Assembly: GCF_900115785.1 (NCBI RefSeq)
Contig: NZ_FOYS01000002.1
Coordinates: 124,001 to 188,000, forward strand
Length of the DNA stretch: 64,000 nucleotides
DNA from: Halogeometricum limi
GTDB lineage: Archaea > Halobacteriota > Halobacteria > Halobacteriales > Haloferacaceae
Direction of reading: 5' to 3'
The translations under genes and the position numbers were made by a program. This document shows, piece after piece, positions 35,305 through 44,801 of the stretch. The first letter of the stretch is position 1. Each line of letters opens with the position of its first letter. A model generated the notes under the pieces. The model was not told the origin of the DNA. It ran no database searches and saw only the letters and a program-made list of their open reading frames with translations.

Positions 35305-35499
35305 ATGGAGCGCACCGAACTGTACCACGTCCTCACGCTGTTTCTGTTCTCGATGGTCGTGCTGAACACGAACTTCTCTCTCACGTTTCCGGCGTCCGCG
35401 CTCGCCCGCGTCGCCTCGGTCGTCGCGTTTCTCGTCGCGATTCTCGCGCCGTCCTACCTCCTCGCCGACCTTTTCGTGACCGTCGCCGACAGGTTCTGA
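35305..35499 (+). CDS. Small two-helix membrane protein
   Basis: The 64-residue product (MERTELYHVLTLFLFSMVV...) has two hydrophobic segments at about residues 8-24 and 34-58. It resembles many small haloarchaeal membrane proteins without assigned role. It lies 55 bp after the epimerase and could be co-transcribed. The start is chosen at the first ATG followed by a plausible sequence; the upstream extension is Ser/Arg-rich and rejected. Confidence 0.6.
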   Translation: MERTELYHVLTLFLFSMVVLNTNFSLTFPASALARVASVVAFLVAILAPSYLLADLFVTVADRF

Positions 35500-35550
35500 C
35501 CCCGGCGGAATCACGAAAGCTAGTTTAGCACCGCGCACGACGTGTGAACG

Positions 35551-37302
35551 ATGCGAGACTGGCTCTCACACCGAGTCCGGGTGTCGCCGGAGGGGACGGC
35601 ACTCGTTCGGTCGACGAGCGGTGAGTCGTGGACGTTCGCCGAACTCGACGGGATGGTCGACGAGATGGCGGGCAGACTCGCCGCCCTGGGCGTCGCGAGC
35701 GGTGACCACGTGGGGGTGGTCCTCGGACCGTGCGTCGACTACGTCGCGCTGATTCACGCGGCGATGCGACTGGGTGTCACCCTCGTCCCGATGGGTGACC
35801 GCCTGACCGCGCCCGAACTCCGAACGCAGGTGGAGACGGCGGACGTCACCGTCCTCGTCTGCGGGAGCGAGACGGAGACGCGGGCCGTGGAGGCGACGGA
35901 CGACGTCCCCGTCGTCTCCGTCGACGCCGCGACGACGGACGAAGTCGTCTCCGTCCGGTCGGTACTGCCCGACCCGGTCACGCCGGCGACGTGGACGCGG
36001 GACGACGTGCAACTGCTTCTCTTCACGTCGGGCACGACGGGCGACCCGAAGGCGGTACAACTGACGATGGGCAACATCCTCGCCAGCGCCGTCGCCTCGG
36101 CGTTCCGACTCGGGTTCGACCCCCGCGACCGCTGGTTGGTGACGCTGTCGTTGCACCACATGGGCGGTATCGCTCCCGTCCTGCGGATGCCGCTGTACGG
36201 CATGACCGTCGTCCTGCGCGAGGAGTTCGACGCGGGGGCCGCCGCCGACGACATCGACCGGTTCGACGTCACCGGCGTCTCGCTCGTCCCGACGATGCTC
36301 CGCCGGATGCTCGACAGTCGCGGGACGCTGGCGTCGTCGCTTCGGACGGTCCTCCTCGGCGGCGCGCCCGCCCCGCGAGAACTGATCGAGCGCTGCCGAG
36401 ACTACTCCATCCCGGTCTACCCCACGTACGGCATGACGGAGACGGCGTCGCAGGTGGCGACGGCGGCCCCCGACGAGGCGTTCGACCACCCGGGGACCGT
36501 CGGCCGACCACTCATGTGGACGGACGTGACCGTCGTCGACGAGGACGGCGACGGAGTGTCGGCGGGCGAGTTGGGCGAGTTCGTCGTCCGCGGTCCGACC
36601 GTCTCACCCGGCTACTACGCCGACCCGGAGGCGACGGCGGCGGCGTTCGACGAACGCGGTCTCCGGACGGGCGACGTGGGCTACGTCGACGATGGCGGGC
36701 GTCTGTACGTGCTCAACCGCGTCGACGACCGAATCATCACCGGCGGCGAGAACGTCGACCCCGGCGAGGTGGCCGACGTCGTGCGTTCGCATCCGGACGT
36801 GCGCGACGTGGCCGTCGTCGGCGTCCCCGACGCCGAGTGGGGCGAACGCGTCTCCGCGCTGGTGGTCCCCGAAACCGACGAACTCGACGCCGCCGAACTC
36901 ACCGCGTACGCGCGGGAGCGACTGGCCGGGTTCAAACTCCCCCGCGTCGTCGCCTTTGCCGACGAACTCCCTCGCACCGTCTCCGGGACGGTGAAACGAG
37001 ACGCGGTCCGCGAACGACTCTCCGGGGGGCGAGAGGCGGAACGCGGGCCCTCCGAGGACGCGGACGGCGACGGCGAGAGCGGCGACGGCGACGAGGCGGC
37101 AGCGGACGGAGCGTCCCCCGCGGACCGGTCCGCCGGCGACCCGAGGCAGACACGCGAGGGCGAGACCGACGGTTCGGACGACCAGAGCGACACTGATGGT
37201 TCGGACGACCAGAGCGACACTGACGGTTCGGACGACCACAGCGAGACCGACGGCGGCGACGAGGCCGTACGGGCCCCGTCACAGAGCGACACGAACGACT
37301 GA
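35551..37302 (+). CDS. menE: AMP-dependent acyl-CoA ligase, o-succinylbenzoate-CoA ligase-like, with acidic tail
   Basis: The first 490 residues are an adenylate-forming ligase: P-loop LLFTSGTTGDPKAV (near 152), YPTYGMTETASQ (near 290), the hinge aspartate in TGDVGYVDDGG, and RTVSGTVKRD with the catalytic lysine near residue 483. The sequence pattern matches haloarchaeal MenE, which activates o-succinylbenzoate in menaquinone synthesis. No other men gene is nearby, and neighbours are fatty-acid enzymes, so another acid substrate is possible. About 95 extra C-terminal residues are low-complexity D/E/S/G sequence with three nonapeptide repeats. Confidence 0.78.
   Translation: MRDWLSHRVRVSPEGTALVRSTSGESWTFAELDGMVDEMAGRLAALGVASGDHVGVVLGPCVDYVALIHAAMRLGVTLVPMGDRLTAPELRTQVETADVTVLVCGSETETRAVEATDDVPVVSVDAATTDEVVSVRSVLPDPVTPATWTRDDVQLLLFTSGTTGDPKAVQLTMGNILASAVASAFRLGFDPRDRWLVTLSLHHMGGIAPVLRMPLYGMTVVLREEFDAGAAADDIDRFDVTGVSLVPTMLRRMLDSRGTLASSLRTVLLGGAPAPRELIERCRDYSIPVYPTYGMTETASQVATAAPDEAFDHPGTVGRPLMWTDVTVVDEDGDGVSAGELGEFVVRGPTVSPGYYADPEATAAAFDERGLRTGDVGYVDDGGRLYVLNRVDDRIITGGENVDPGEVADVVRSHPDVRDVAVVGVPDAEWGERVSALVVPETDELDAAELTAYARERLAGFKLPRVVAFADELPRTVSGTVKRDAVRERLSGGREAERGPSEDADGDGESGDGDEAAADGASPADRSAGDPRQTREGETDGSDDQSDTDGSDDQSDTDGSDDHSETDGGDEAVRAPSQSDTND
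37171..37251 (+). repeat. Three 27-bp in-frame repeats in the ligase tail
   Basis: Units at 37171-37197, 37198-37224 and 37225-37251 encode GSDDQSDTD, GSDDQSDTD and GSDDHSETD. The first two differ at one or two bases only, suggesting recent duplication. Confidence 0.8.
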
Positions 37303-37390
37303 CTGCGGCGAGTCGCGTCGCGTGCGACTCGTTCGAGAGACGGCGGCACATCACAAACGATGATTACAGTCGAGTCCGTCTGGTCGGTGT

Positions 37391-39052
<1,662 letters not shown>

Positions 39053-39067
39053 GGAGCGGCGACCGCT

Positions 39068-39093
39068 CTCGAAAACGAACAACTCGTTTTGAG
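39068..39093 (+). terminator. Hairpin after the fatty-acyl-CoA ligase
   Basis: CTCGAAAACGA (39068-39078) pairs with TCGTTTTGAG (39084-39093) around the loop ACAAC with one bulged base. It sits 16 bp after the ligase stop and upstream of the next promoter, so it probably ends or processes the ligase transcript. Confidence 0.5.
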
Positions 39094-39111
39094 TTCTCCA
39101 CAGTTCCGTGG

Positions 39112-39142
39112 ATTATTTTACCTTACAATTCCACTCCATGGC
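39112..39142 (+). promoter_or_regulatory. Promoter of the acyl-CoA dehydrogenase gene
   Basis: ATTATTTTACC near 39114-39122 is a strong A/T block about 25-28 bp before the ATG at 39143. An out-of-frame ATG at 39138 lies just ahead of the true start. Confidence 0.5.
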
Positions 39143-40291
39143 ATGGACCTTCTCGACGAGAGTATCGTCCCGGAGCACGCTCGGGACGTAAAGCAGACCG
39201 CACGTGAGTTCGCCGAAGAACACATGCTCCCCAACGCGGAGGAGTGCTTCGAACGCGGCGAGTACCCCTGGGAGATTCTGGAGGCGGCGATGGACGCCGG
39301 CATCGTCGCACAGGACATCGGCGAGGAGTGGGGCGGTAAGGGCTACGACCTCCACCAGATACTCGCCATCAACGAGGAACTGTACCGCGCGGACGCGGGC
39401 ATCGCCCTGACGCTCATGCTCGCGTCGTTCGGGTGTGAAATCGTCGAACACTACGGCTCCGAGGAGCAGAAAGACGAGTATCTCCGCCCCGTCGCGGCGA
39501 ACGAACAGATTTCGGGTCTCGCCGTCTCCGAACCGCAGACCGGGTCGGACATGGCCGGGATGACGACGACCGCAGAGAAGACCGACGACGGATGGGTGCT
39601 CAACGGCGAGAAGTACTGGGTCGGCAACGCCGTCGAGGCGGACTGGCTGACCGTCTACGCGAAGACGGGCGAGGGCGACGACCGATACTCGAACTACTCG
39701 ATGTTCATCGTCGAGACGGACACCGAGGGCTACGAGGCCGAACACATCCCGGAGAAGATGGGGATGCGCGCGTCGAAGCAGGGCCACATCGTCTTCGACG
39801 ACTGCACGATTCCCGAGGAGAACGTCGTCGGGACGCCCGGCGGCGGGTTCTACATGCTCGCGGACTTCTTCAACCACGGCCGCGTCGTCGTCGGCGGCCA
39901 CGGCATCGGACTGGCCGCCCGCGCCATCGAGGAGACGTGGGAGTTCGTTCACGACCGAGAGGCGTTCGGGCGCAACATCTCGGACTTCCAGTCGACGCAA
40001 CACATCCTCGCGGACATGCGCATGGAGTTCGAGGCGGCCCGAGCGTTGAACTGGCGCGCCGCGGACAAGGTGGCCAACGACGACAACGCCGGATTCTGGG
40101 CGGCGTCGTGTAAGACGAAGTCCACCGAGACGGCGATGATGTGCGCCGAACGCGGGATGCAACTGCACGGCGGTCGCTCCGTCCTCAACGAGTACCCCAT
40201 CTCGCGCGTCTACCGCGACGTGCGCATCCCGGTCATCTACGAGGGTGCCAACGAGATTCAGCGCAACCTCATCTACCGGCAGTCGAAGTAG
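39143..40291 (+). CDS. Acyl-CoA dehydrogenase
   Basis: The 382-residue flavoenzyme introduces the alpha-beta double bond into acyl-CoA. Family signatures are visible: ALTLMLASFGCEIVEHYGS, the FAD-contact stretch GLAVSEPQTGSDMAGMTTTAE, EKMGMRASKQGHIVFDDC, and the C-terminal QLHGGRSVLNEYPISRVYRDVR-type motif followed by IYEGANEIQRNLIYRQ. The glutamate of YEGANEIQ is the catalytic base in short/medium-chain members. It follows a fatty-acyl-CoA ligase and has its own promoter. Physiological chain length is unknown. Confidence 0.92.
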   Translation: MDLLDESIVPEHARDVKQTAREFAEEHMLPNAEECFERGEYPWEILEAAMDAGIVAQDIGEEWGGKGYDLHQILAINEELYRADAGIALTLMLASFGCEIVEHYGSEEQKDEYLRPVAANEQISGLAVSEPQTGSDMAGMTTTAEKTDDGWVLNGEKYWVGNAVEADWLTVYAKTGEGDDRYSNYSMFIVETDTEGYEAEHIPEKMGMRASKQGHIVFDDCTIPEENVVGTPGGGFYMLADFFNHGRVVVGGHGIGLAARAIEETWEFVHDREAFGRNISDFQSTQHILADMRMEFEAARALNWRAADKVANDDNAGFWAASCKTKSTETAMMCAERGMQLHGGRSVLNEYPISRVYRDVRIPVIYEGANEIQRNLIYRQSK

Positions 40292-40439
40292 TCGGTCGGT
40301 CGCCCCGTAACGGCCAAAAACTTTTCAAACCGTAATCTCTGGATGGTGATTTGGACACACGAACAGCCCAGTACTTGTACCGTCTGTCGATTCGGTAGCT
40401 TCTAATGTCTACGGAGCGGAACGTGAGCCACTACTGACG
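40292..40439 (+). other. 148-bp intergenic spacer
   Basis: No gene is visible. Short A/T-rich points (AAAAACTTTTCAAA near 40315-40328 and TTCTAATG near 40400) could be an end signal for the dehydrogenase and the promoter for the CBS protein, respectively. Confidence 0.3.
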
Positions 40440-41498
40440 ATGAACGGGTTAGAGATCGGTTTACGTCTCGTCGCAGGGGTGTTGCTCATCCTCACCAACG
40501 GGTTCTTCGTCGCCATCGAATTCGCTCTCACTCGTGCGCGGCAGTTCACAGAAGAGGAGTTCATCGGCGGCGACGGTCGACTCGAACGGGCGTGGGAGAT
40601 GACGAGCAATCTCGAACTGTACCTGACGACGTGTCAGGTCGGAATCACGGCGTCCAGTATCGCCGTCGGTATCGTCGCCGAACCGGCACTCGCCGCGCTG
40701 TTCGAGCCGCTGTTCGGCGGGACGTTCCTCGCGACGGTCGGAGCGGGTGCGCTCCTCGCGTACTTCATCATCAACCTCGTCCACCTGACGCACGGCGAGC
40801 AAGCGCCGACGTACCTCGGCGTCGAGCGGTCGCGTCTGGTCTGTCGATACGGGGCGGCACCGCTGTACTGGTTCTACGTCGTCATCTCGCCGATAATCAA
40901 GTTCGGTGACAAGATAGCGAAAGGGACGCTCCGACTGTTCGGCATCGAGATGACCGGCGCGTGGATGGAGGCCGAAGCCGACGTCATCGAGTCCCGTGCA
41001 GAACTCCGCCGGAACCTCGACCAGATGCTCGACGAGGGCGGCGTCCCCGAAGAGCGTCAAGAGGAGGTTCAGGCCGCACTCGACATCGACCGTCTCACCG
41101 TCCGCGACGTGATGGTGGCCCGAGAAGACATCGCCGCACTCTCGACGACGGCCAGTCTGGAGGAGAACCTCGACGTGCTGAAGTCGACGCCGCACACCCG
41201 GTTCCCGCTCATCGGCGACAGTCTCGACGAGTTCCACGGCATCCTCTACGTCCCGCAGATTCTGAACCGCATAGAGGAGATTCGCGCCGGCGACGTCTCG
41301 TTCACCGACATCGCCGCGCCGCCGATGACGGTGTCCGTGGACACGACGGTGAGCGAGGCGTACGACCAGTTCCAATCGGAGTCCCAAGAACTCGCACTCG
41401 TGGAGGACGAGGGTGACATCGTCGGACTCATCACCGCCACCGACGGGATGGAGGCGGTCATGGGCGAACTCGAAGACCCGCTCGACCAGTCGGACTGA
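40440..41498 (+). CDS. CNNM/DUF21 and CBS-domain membrane protein (CorC/hemolysin-like)
   Basis: The 352-residue protein has an N-terminal DUF21 membrane domain with about three to four helices (residues 5-160; FVAIEFALTRARQFTEEEF and TCQVGITASSIAVGIVAEPAL are characteristic). A linker with ERQEEVQAALDIDRLTVRDVM leads to two CBS modules (about 218-345). DUF21/CNNM proteins are implicated in Mg2+ or other divalent cation export, gated by nucleotide binding to CBS. The usual C-terminal CorC_HlyC domain is missing, so this is the shorter variant. Confidence 0.87.
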   Translation: MNGLEIGLRLVAGVLLILTNGFFVAIEFALTRARQFTEEEFIGGDGRLERAWEMTSNLELYLTTCQVGITASSIAVGIVAEPALAALFEPLFGGTFLATVGAGALLAYFIINLVHLTHGEQAPTYLGVERSRLVCRYGAAPLYWFYVVISPIIKFGDKIAKGTLRLFGIEMTGAWMEAEADVIESRAELRRNLDQMLDEGGVPEERQEEVQAALDIDRLTVRDVMVAREDIAALSTTASLEENLDVLKSTPHTRFPLIGDSLDEFHGILYVPQILNRIEEIRAGDVSFTDIAAPPMTVSVDTTVSEAYDQFQSESQELALVEDEGDIVGLITATDGMEAVMGELEDPLDQSD

Positions 41499-41522
41499 CG
41501 CGGTCGAGACGCCCCACGTCGG

Positions 41523-42764
41523 TCACGACGACGCGGCCGCACCGTTTTCTCCCGGACTCACGCGACGCTCCAGCAACAGCACGCCGACCGCCAACAGGCC
41601 AGAGACGCCCGCGAGCGTCGGCCACAACAGCGAGGCGAGTCCGGCGTCGAAGAACGCCCCGCCGACGACCGACCCGAGACCGAACCCGAGTCGCTTCGCG
41701 ACTTCTATCAGCGACAGTTGCGAGCCTCTGTCTTCGACCCGACCCAGCGACGACGCCAGCGAGGTGACCAGCGGCGCGTGCAGAATCTCGCCGAGGGTCC
41801 TGAGGACGAGGAACGCGCCGACGAGAGCGACGCCGAGCGTCGGAGACACCGACCCGACGGCGGCGACGGCCAGCATGCTCGCGGCCCACAGCGACGCCGA
41901 GACGACCAGTCCTCTGGTCCGTCGCCAGTCGGCGACGGCGGCCACGAGGGGGAGTTGAAAGAGGACGATGACGAGCGGATTCAGGACGTACAGCGTCCCC
42001 AACTCCGAACTGGTGAGGCCCAACACCTCGTCGGCGACGACGGGGACGGTGGTCTGCATCTGCGCGTACATCACGGCGAAGCCGACGTTGAGGAGGGCGA
42101 GGAGGAGGAGTCGCCGTTCGGTGAGCGCGCGTCCCCAGTCGCCGACGGCGTCGCGGAGGGCGGCGTCGGCGTCTCCCGCGTGGAGGCGAGGGAGGCCGTA
42201 CCAGAGGATTCCGGCGACGACGGCGCAGGTGAGGCCGTCGAGCACGAACACGGAGAGTTCGGCGACTTCGTAGAGGACGCCGCCGACGACGAACCCCGCG
42301 CCGAACCCCGCGTTGTTGCCGACTTTGAGGAGGGCGAACGCCCGGTCGCGGTCGCTTCCGTCCGTGAGGTCCGCCACCGTGGCGTGACTCGCGGGCGTGT
42401 AGAGGCCGAGCGTGAGTCCGGCCGCCGCCGCGACGGCGACGAACCCCGACCCCGAGCGAACGAGGGTGTAGGCGGCGAGCGTCACCGACGAGAGCGCCAT
42501 GCTCGCGACCATCACCGGTTTTCGTCCGCGGCGGTCGGCGAGGTAGCCGCCGACGACGGTGCCCGCGGCGGTGGCGACGTTGTTCGCGAGGAGGCCGACG
42601 CCGACGACGGCGAGGGGGATGCCGACTGCGAGGTGAAAGTGGAGGGTGGCGAACGGGTAGACCAGTCCGGAGCCGAACAGGTTGACGAGTTGGCCGGCGG
42701 CGACGGCGTAGACGGGGCGCGGAAAGCCGCGGAGGGCGTCGAGCGAGAACGGCGAGTCGGACAC
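41523..42764 (-). CDS. MFS transporter
   Basis: The 413-residue protein begins with GTG and has about 12 hydrophobic helices. The loop between helices 2 and 3 carries GGYLADRRGRKPVM, the major facilitator motif A. Substrate is unknown; such proteins often export drugs or small metabolites. It shares a promoter region with the divergent lactonase-like gene, which could be functionally linked. Confidence 0.85.
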   Translation of the reverse strand: MSDSPFSLDALRGFPRPVYAVAAGQLVNLFGSGLVYPFATLHFHLAVGIPLAVVGVGLLANNVATAAGTVVGGYLADRRGRKPVMVASMALSSVTLAAYTLVRSGSGFVAVAAAAGLTLGLYTPASHATVADLTDGSDRDRAFALLKVGNNAGFGAGFVVGGVLYEVAELSVFVLDGLTCAVVAGILWYGLPRLHAGDADAALRDAVGDWGRALTERRLLLLALLNVGFAVMYAQMQTTVPVVADEVLGLTSSELGTLYVLNPLVIVLFQLPLVAAVADWRRTRGLVVSASLWAASMLAVAAVGSVSPTLGVALVGAFLVLRTLGEILHAPLVTSLASSLGRVEDRGSQLSLIEVAKRLGFGLGSVVGGAFFDAGLASLLWPTLAGVSGLLAVGVLLLERRVSPGENGAAASS

Positions 42765-42868
42765 GTCGGCCGGTTCGCGAGGGTCGGTAGAAAGCTTCGG
42801 GAACGCGGCGATTCGCCCGGACTTCTTCGCGAACCAACAGTTATCGCGCCGCCGCCCGTAGCACCGGC

Positions 42869-43672
42869 ATGGTCGACGCGACAGTCAGACTGGTGGACCG
42901 GGGTCGAGTTCGCGCGGACGAAGGATACGTCGTCGACGGCGCCTCGATGGGGAACGCGTCGAATCCGAACCCCGACCACGAGATGGTCGAGTTCGTCGTC
43001 TGGAACGCCGTGATAGACCATCCCGAGGGCACGTTCCTCTGGGACACCGGGTCGCACCCCGACGCGGGCGACGGCTACTGGCCCGAACCGCTGTACGAGG
43101 CGTTCGAACACTACGACGCGGCGGACCACGAACTCGAAGCGGACCTGAACCGCGTCGGCTACGACGTCTCCGACATCGACGCCGTCGTGATGAGTCACCT
43201 CCACTTGGACCACGCGGGGGGACTGTCCGAGTTCGCCGGGACGGACGTGCCCGTCTACGTCCACGAGGAGGAACTGAAGTTCGCCTACTACTCGGCGAAG
43301 ACGACCGAGGGCTCTATCGCCTACCTCGCGTCGGACTTCGACCGCGACCTGAACTGGGAGGTAGTCCATAGACACCGCCACACCCTCGCCGAAGAGTTCG
43401 AGTTGTACCACCTGCCGGGCCACACACCCGGCGTGCTGGGCGCGAGAATCGACCTTCCCGGAGAGACGGTCATCGTCGCGGGCGACGAGTGCTACGTCGA
43501 CGCGAACTGGAACGGAGAAGTTCCGCTCGGTCCGGGACTGCTCTGGTCCGAACGCGCGTGGTTCGAGAGTCTGCAGACGCTCAAAGAACTGAAGCGACGG
43601 ACGGGCGGGGACGTGCTGTACGGCCACGACCTCGAACGGTTCGAGTCGTTCGGCGAGGGCTGGAACCTCTGA
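42869..43672 (+). CDS. Metallo-beta-lactamase fold hydrolase, N-acyl homoserine lactonase-like
   Basis: The 267-residue zinc hydrolase has the HxHxDH metal motif SHLHLDHAGG (His110, His112, Asp114, His115). Further ligands lie in PGHTPGVLGARI and GDECYVD, and the end YGHDLERF supplies the last histidine. Overall layout and length resemble AiiA/AttM quorum-quenching lactonases, but these folds also cover glyoxalase II and other esterases, so the substrate is open. It converges with the DsrE2-like gene, leaving six bases between them. Confidence 0.8.
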   Translation: MVDATVRLVDRGRVRADEGYVVDGASMGNASNPNPDHEMVEFVVWNAVIDHPEGTFLWDTGSHPDAGDGYWPEPLYEAFEHYDAADHELEADLNRVGYDVSDIDAVVMSHLHLDHAGGLSEFAGTDVPVYVHEEELKFAYYSAKTTEGSIAYLASDFDRDLNWEVVHRHRHTLAEEFELYHLPGHTPGVLGARIDLPGETVIVAGDECYVDANWNGEVPLGPGLLWSERAWFESLQTLKELKRRTGGDVLYGHDLERFESFGEGWNL

Positions 43673-43678
43673 CTCGCT

Positions 43679-44293
43679 TCAGACGAACAGTTGGACGTCG
43701 GCGTCGGCCATGTGCTGGAGTGCGGTGGCGGCCCCGACGCCGACGGTGACGCCGTCGCGGAACTCGTCTTCGTCGTAGTCCATCAGGTCGATGGTCATCT
43801 GACAGGCCTGCAGGTCCACGCCCATGTCCAGCGACGTCTCGATGAGTTCGTCGATGGTCGCCGTCCCGTTGTCGGCTATCTTCTTGTTCATGTACCAGGT
43901 CGCCGCGTCGTCCATGAACGGGAGACTGGCGACGGCGTTCGGCATCGGCATGCTCGGGTTGCCGACGGCGGACAGTTTGAGCTTCTTCGAGCGCTCCTCG
44001 TGGAGGATGTCGAGTCCCCAGAACGTGTGGAAGACGACGACGTCCCACCCGAACGCGGCCGCGGTGGACGCGAGGATGAGCGGCGGGTACGCCATGTCGA
44101 GCGTCCCTTTCGTCGCGATGATGGTCATCCGCCTCGTGTCGTCGCCGCCGTCGGCGTCGACCGCAGACCGGAGGTCGGACAGTTCCGACCGGAGCGCTTC
44201 GACCTGTGCGCGCAGTTCCTCGACGCTCGCGGCGTCGGCGACGTCGCCACTCGCGTTCGCGGATTCTGCCGTCGGGTCGGTATCGGCACTCAT
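43679..44293 (-). CDS. DsrE2-like sulfur-carrier protein (DsrE/DsrF/peroxiredoxin-like fold)
   Basis: The 204-residue protein has a short coiled coil (about residues 24-45) and a DsrE_2 domain. The domain opens MTIIATKGTLDMAYPPLILAS, continues FHTFWGLDILHEE, and has a single conserved Cys164 in LQACQMTIDLM, the expected persulfide-carrying residue. DsrE2 proteins work with TusA and rhodanese in sulfane-sulfur relay. Its start lies two bases after the tusA stop, so both are translated from one mRNA. The hydrophobic AYPPLILASTAAAF stretch is part of the fold or a membrane contact. Confidence 0.85.
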   Translation of the reverse strand: MSADTDPTAESANASGDVADAASVEELRAQVEALRSELSDLRSAVDADGGDDTRRMTIIATKGTLDMAYPPLILASTAAAFGWDVVVFHTFWGLDILHEERSKKLKLSAVGNPSMPMPNAVASLPFMDDAATWYMNKKIADNGTATIDELIETSLDMGVDLQACQMTIDLMDYDEDEFRDGVTVGVGAATALQHMADADVQLFV

Positions 44294-44295
44294 CG

Positions 44296-44553
44296 TCACT
44301 CCGTCACGCGGACGTAGTGGCGGTACACCGCCTCGCCGCCCGCTTCGCCCTCTTCCTGTCCGAGCAGTTCGACACCCGCGGTGGAGTCGGCCCACCCGCT
44401 GAGGTCGCTCACGCTGCCCGAGTCCGTCGCGACGACTTCCAACACGTCGTCCGCGTCGAGTTCGTCGACCGCTTGTTTCGTCTGTACCACGGGCATCGGG
44501 CACGAGAGTCCTTTCACGTCCAGCGTCTCGGTGACGTCGTATTCAGTGCTCAT
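44296..44553 (-). CDS. tusA: TusA family sulfurtransferase
   Basis: The 85-residue protein carries sulfur as a persulfide on Cys18 of the CPMP motif (GLSCPMPVV), the TusA/SirA signature. It should exchange sulfur with the co-transcribed DsrE2-like protein and with the rhodanese encoded on the other side. The start MSTEYDVTETLDVKG at 44553 is normal for the family; the 45 upstream residues in frame are intergenic. Its promoter carries two copies of a 20-bp site. Confidence 0.93.
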   Translation of the reverse strand: MSTEYDVTETLDVKGLSCPMPVVQTKQAVDELDADDVLEVVATDSGSVSDLSGWADSTAGVELLGQEEGEAGGEAVYRHYVRVTE

Positions 44554-44569
44554 TGTGTATCCACGCTGA

Positions 44570-44638
44570 TTGTACGTACTCCACAATACCGGGGTGAGCG
44601 GAATAAGTGTGTTGGTTGTTGTGCGTACTATACAATAC
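44570..44638 (-). promoter_or_regulatory. tusA promoter with two copies of a 20-bp operator-like site
   Basis: TTGTACGTACTCCACAATAC (44570-44589) and TTGTGCGTACTATACAATAC (44619-44638) agree at 17 of 20 positions and share TTGT-N9-ACAA symmetry. The reverse-strand TATA candidate CTTATT (44602-44607) lies between them. One copy therefore covers the likely start of tusA transcription (near 44579) and the other sits upstream of TATA, the layout of a controlled promoter. Confidence 0.65.
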
Positions 44639-44767
44639 AAGTCAGGCACGGAATTTGGGAAGAGACCACCTAAGCGGCACAGTACCACTGAATGGCTGTC
44701 TTCACCCCGTGAGAACGGTCGAATTCAGGACGCAGTATTTCATACTTTGAGCACGATTGTGAAAACG

Positions 44768-44801
44768 CTTAAGGAGACGTAGCCGGTAGGTCGACGTAGA
44801 G
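44768..44801 (+). promoter_or_regulatory. Promoter of the rhodanese/MBL gene
   Basis: CTTAAGG at 44768-44774 lies about 30 bp before the ATG at 44802, a standard haloarchaeal TATA position. No copy of the twin operator is seen at this promoter. Confidence 0.5.
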
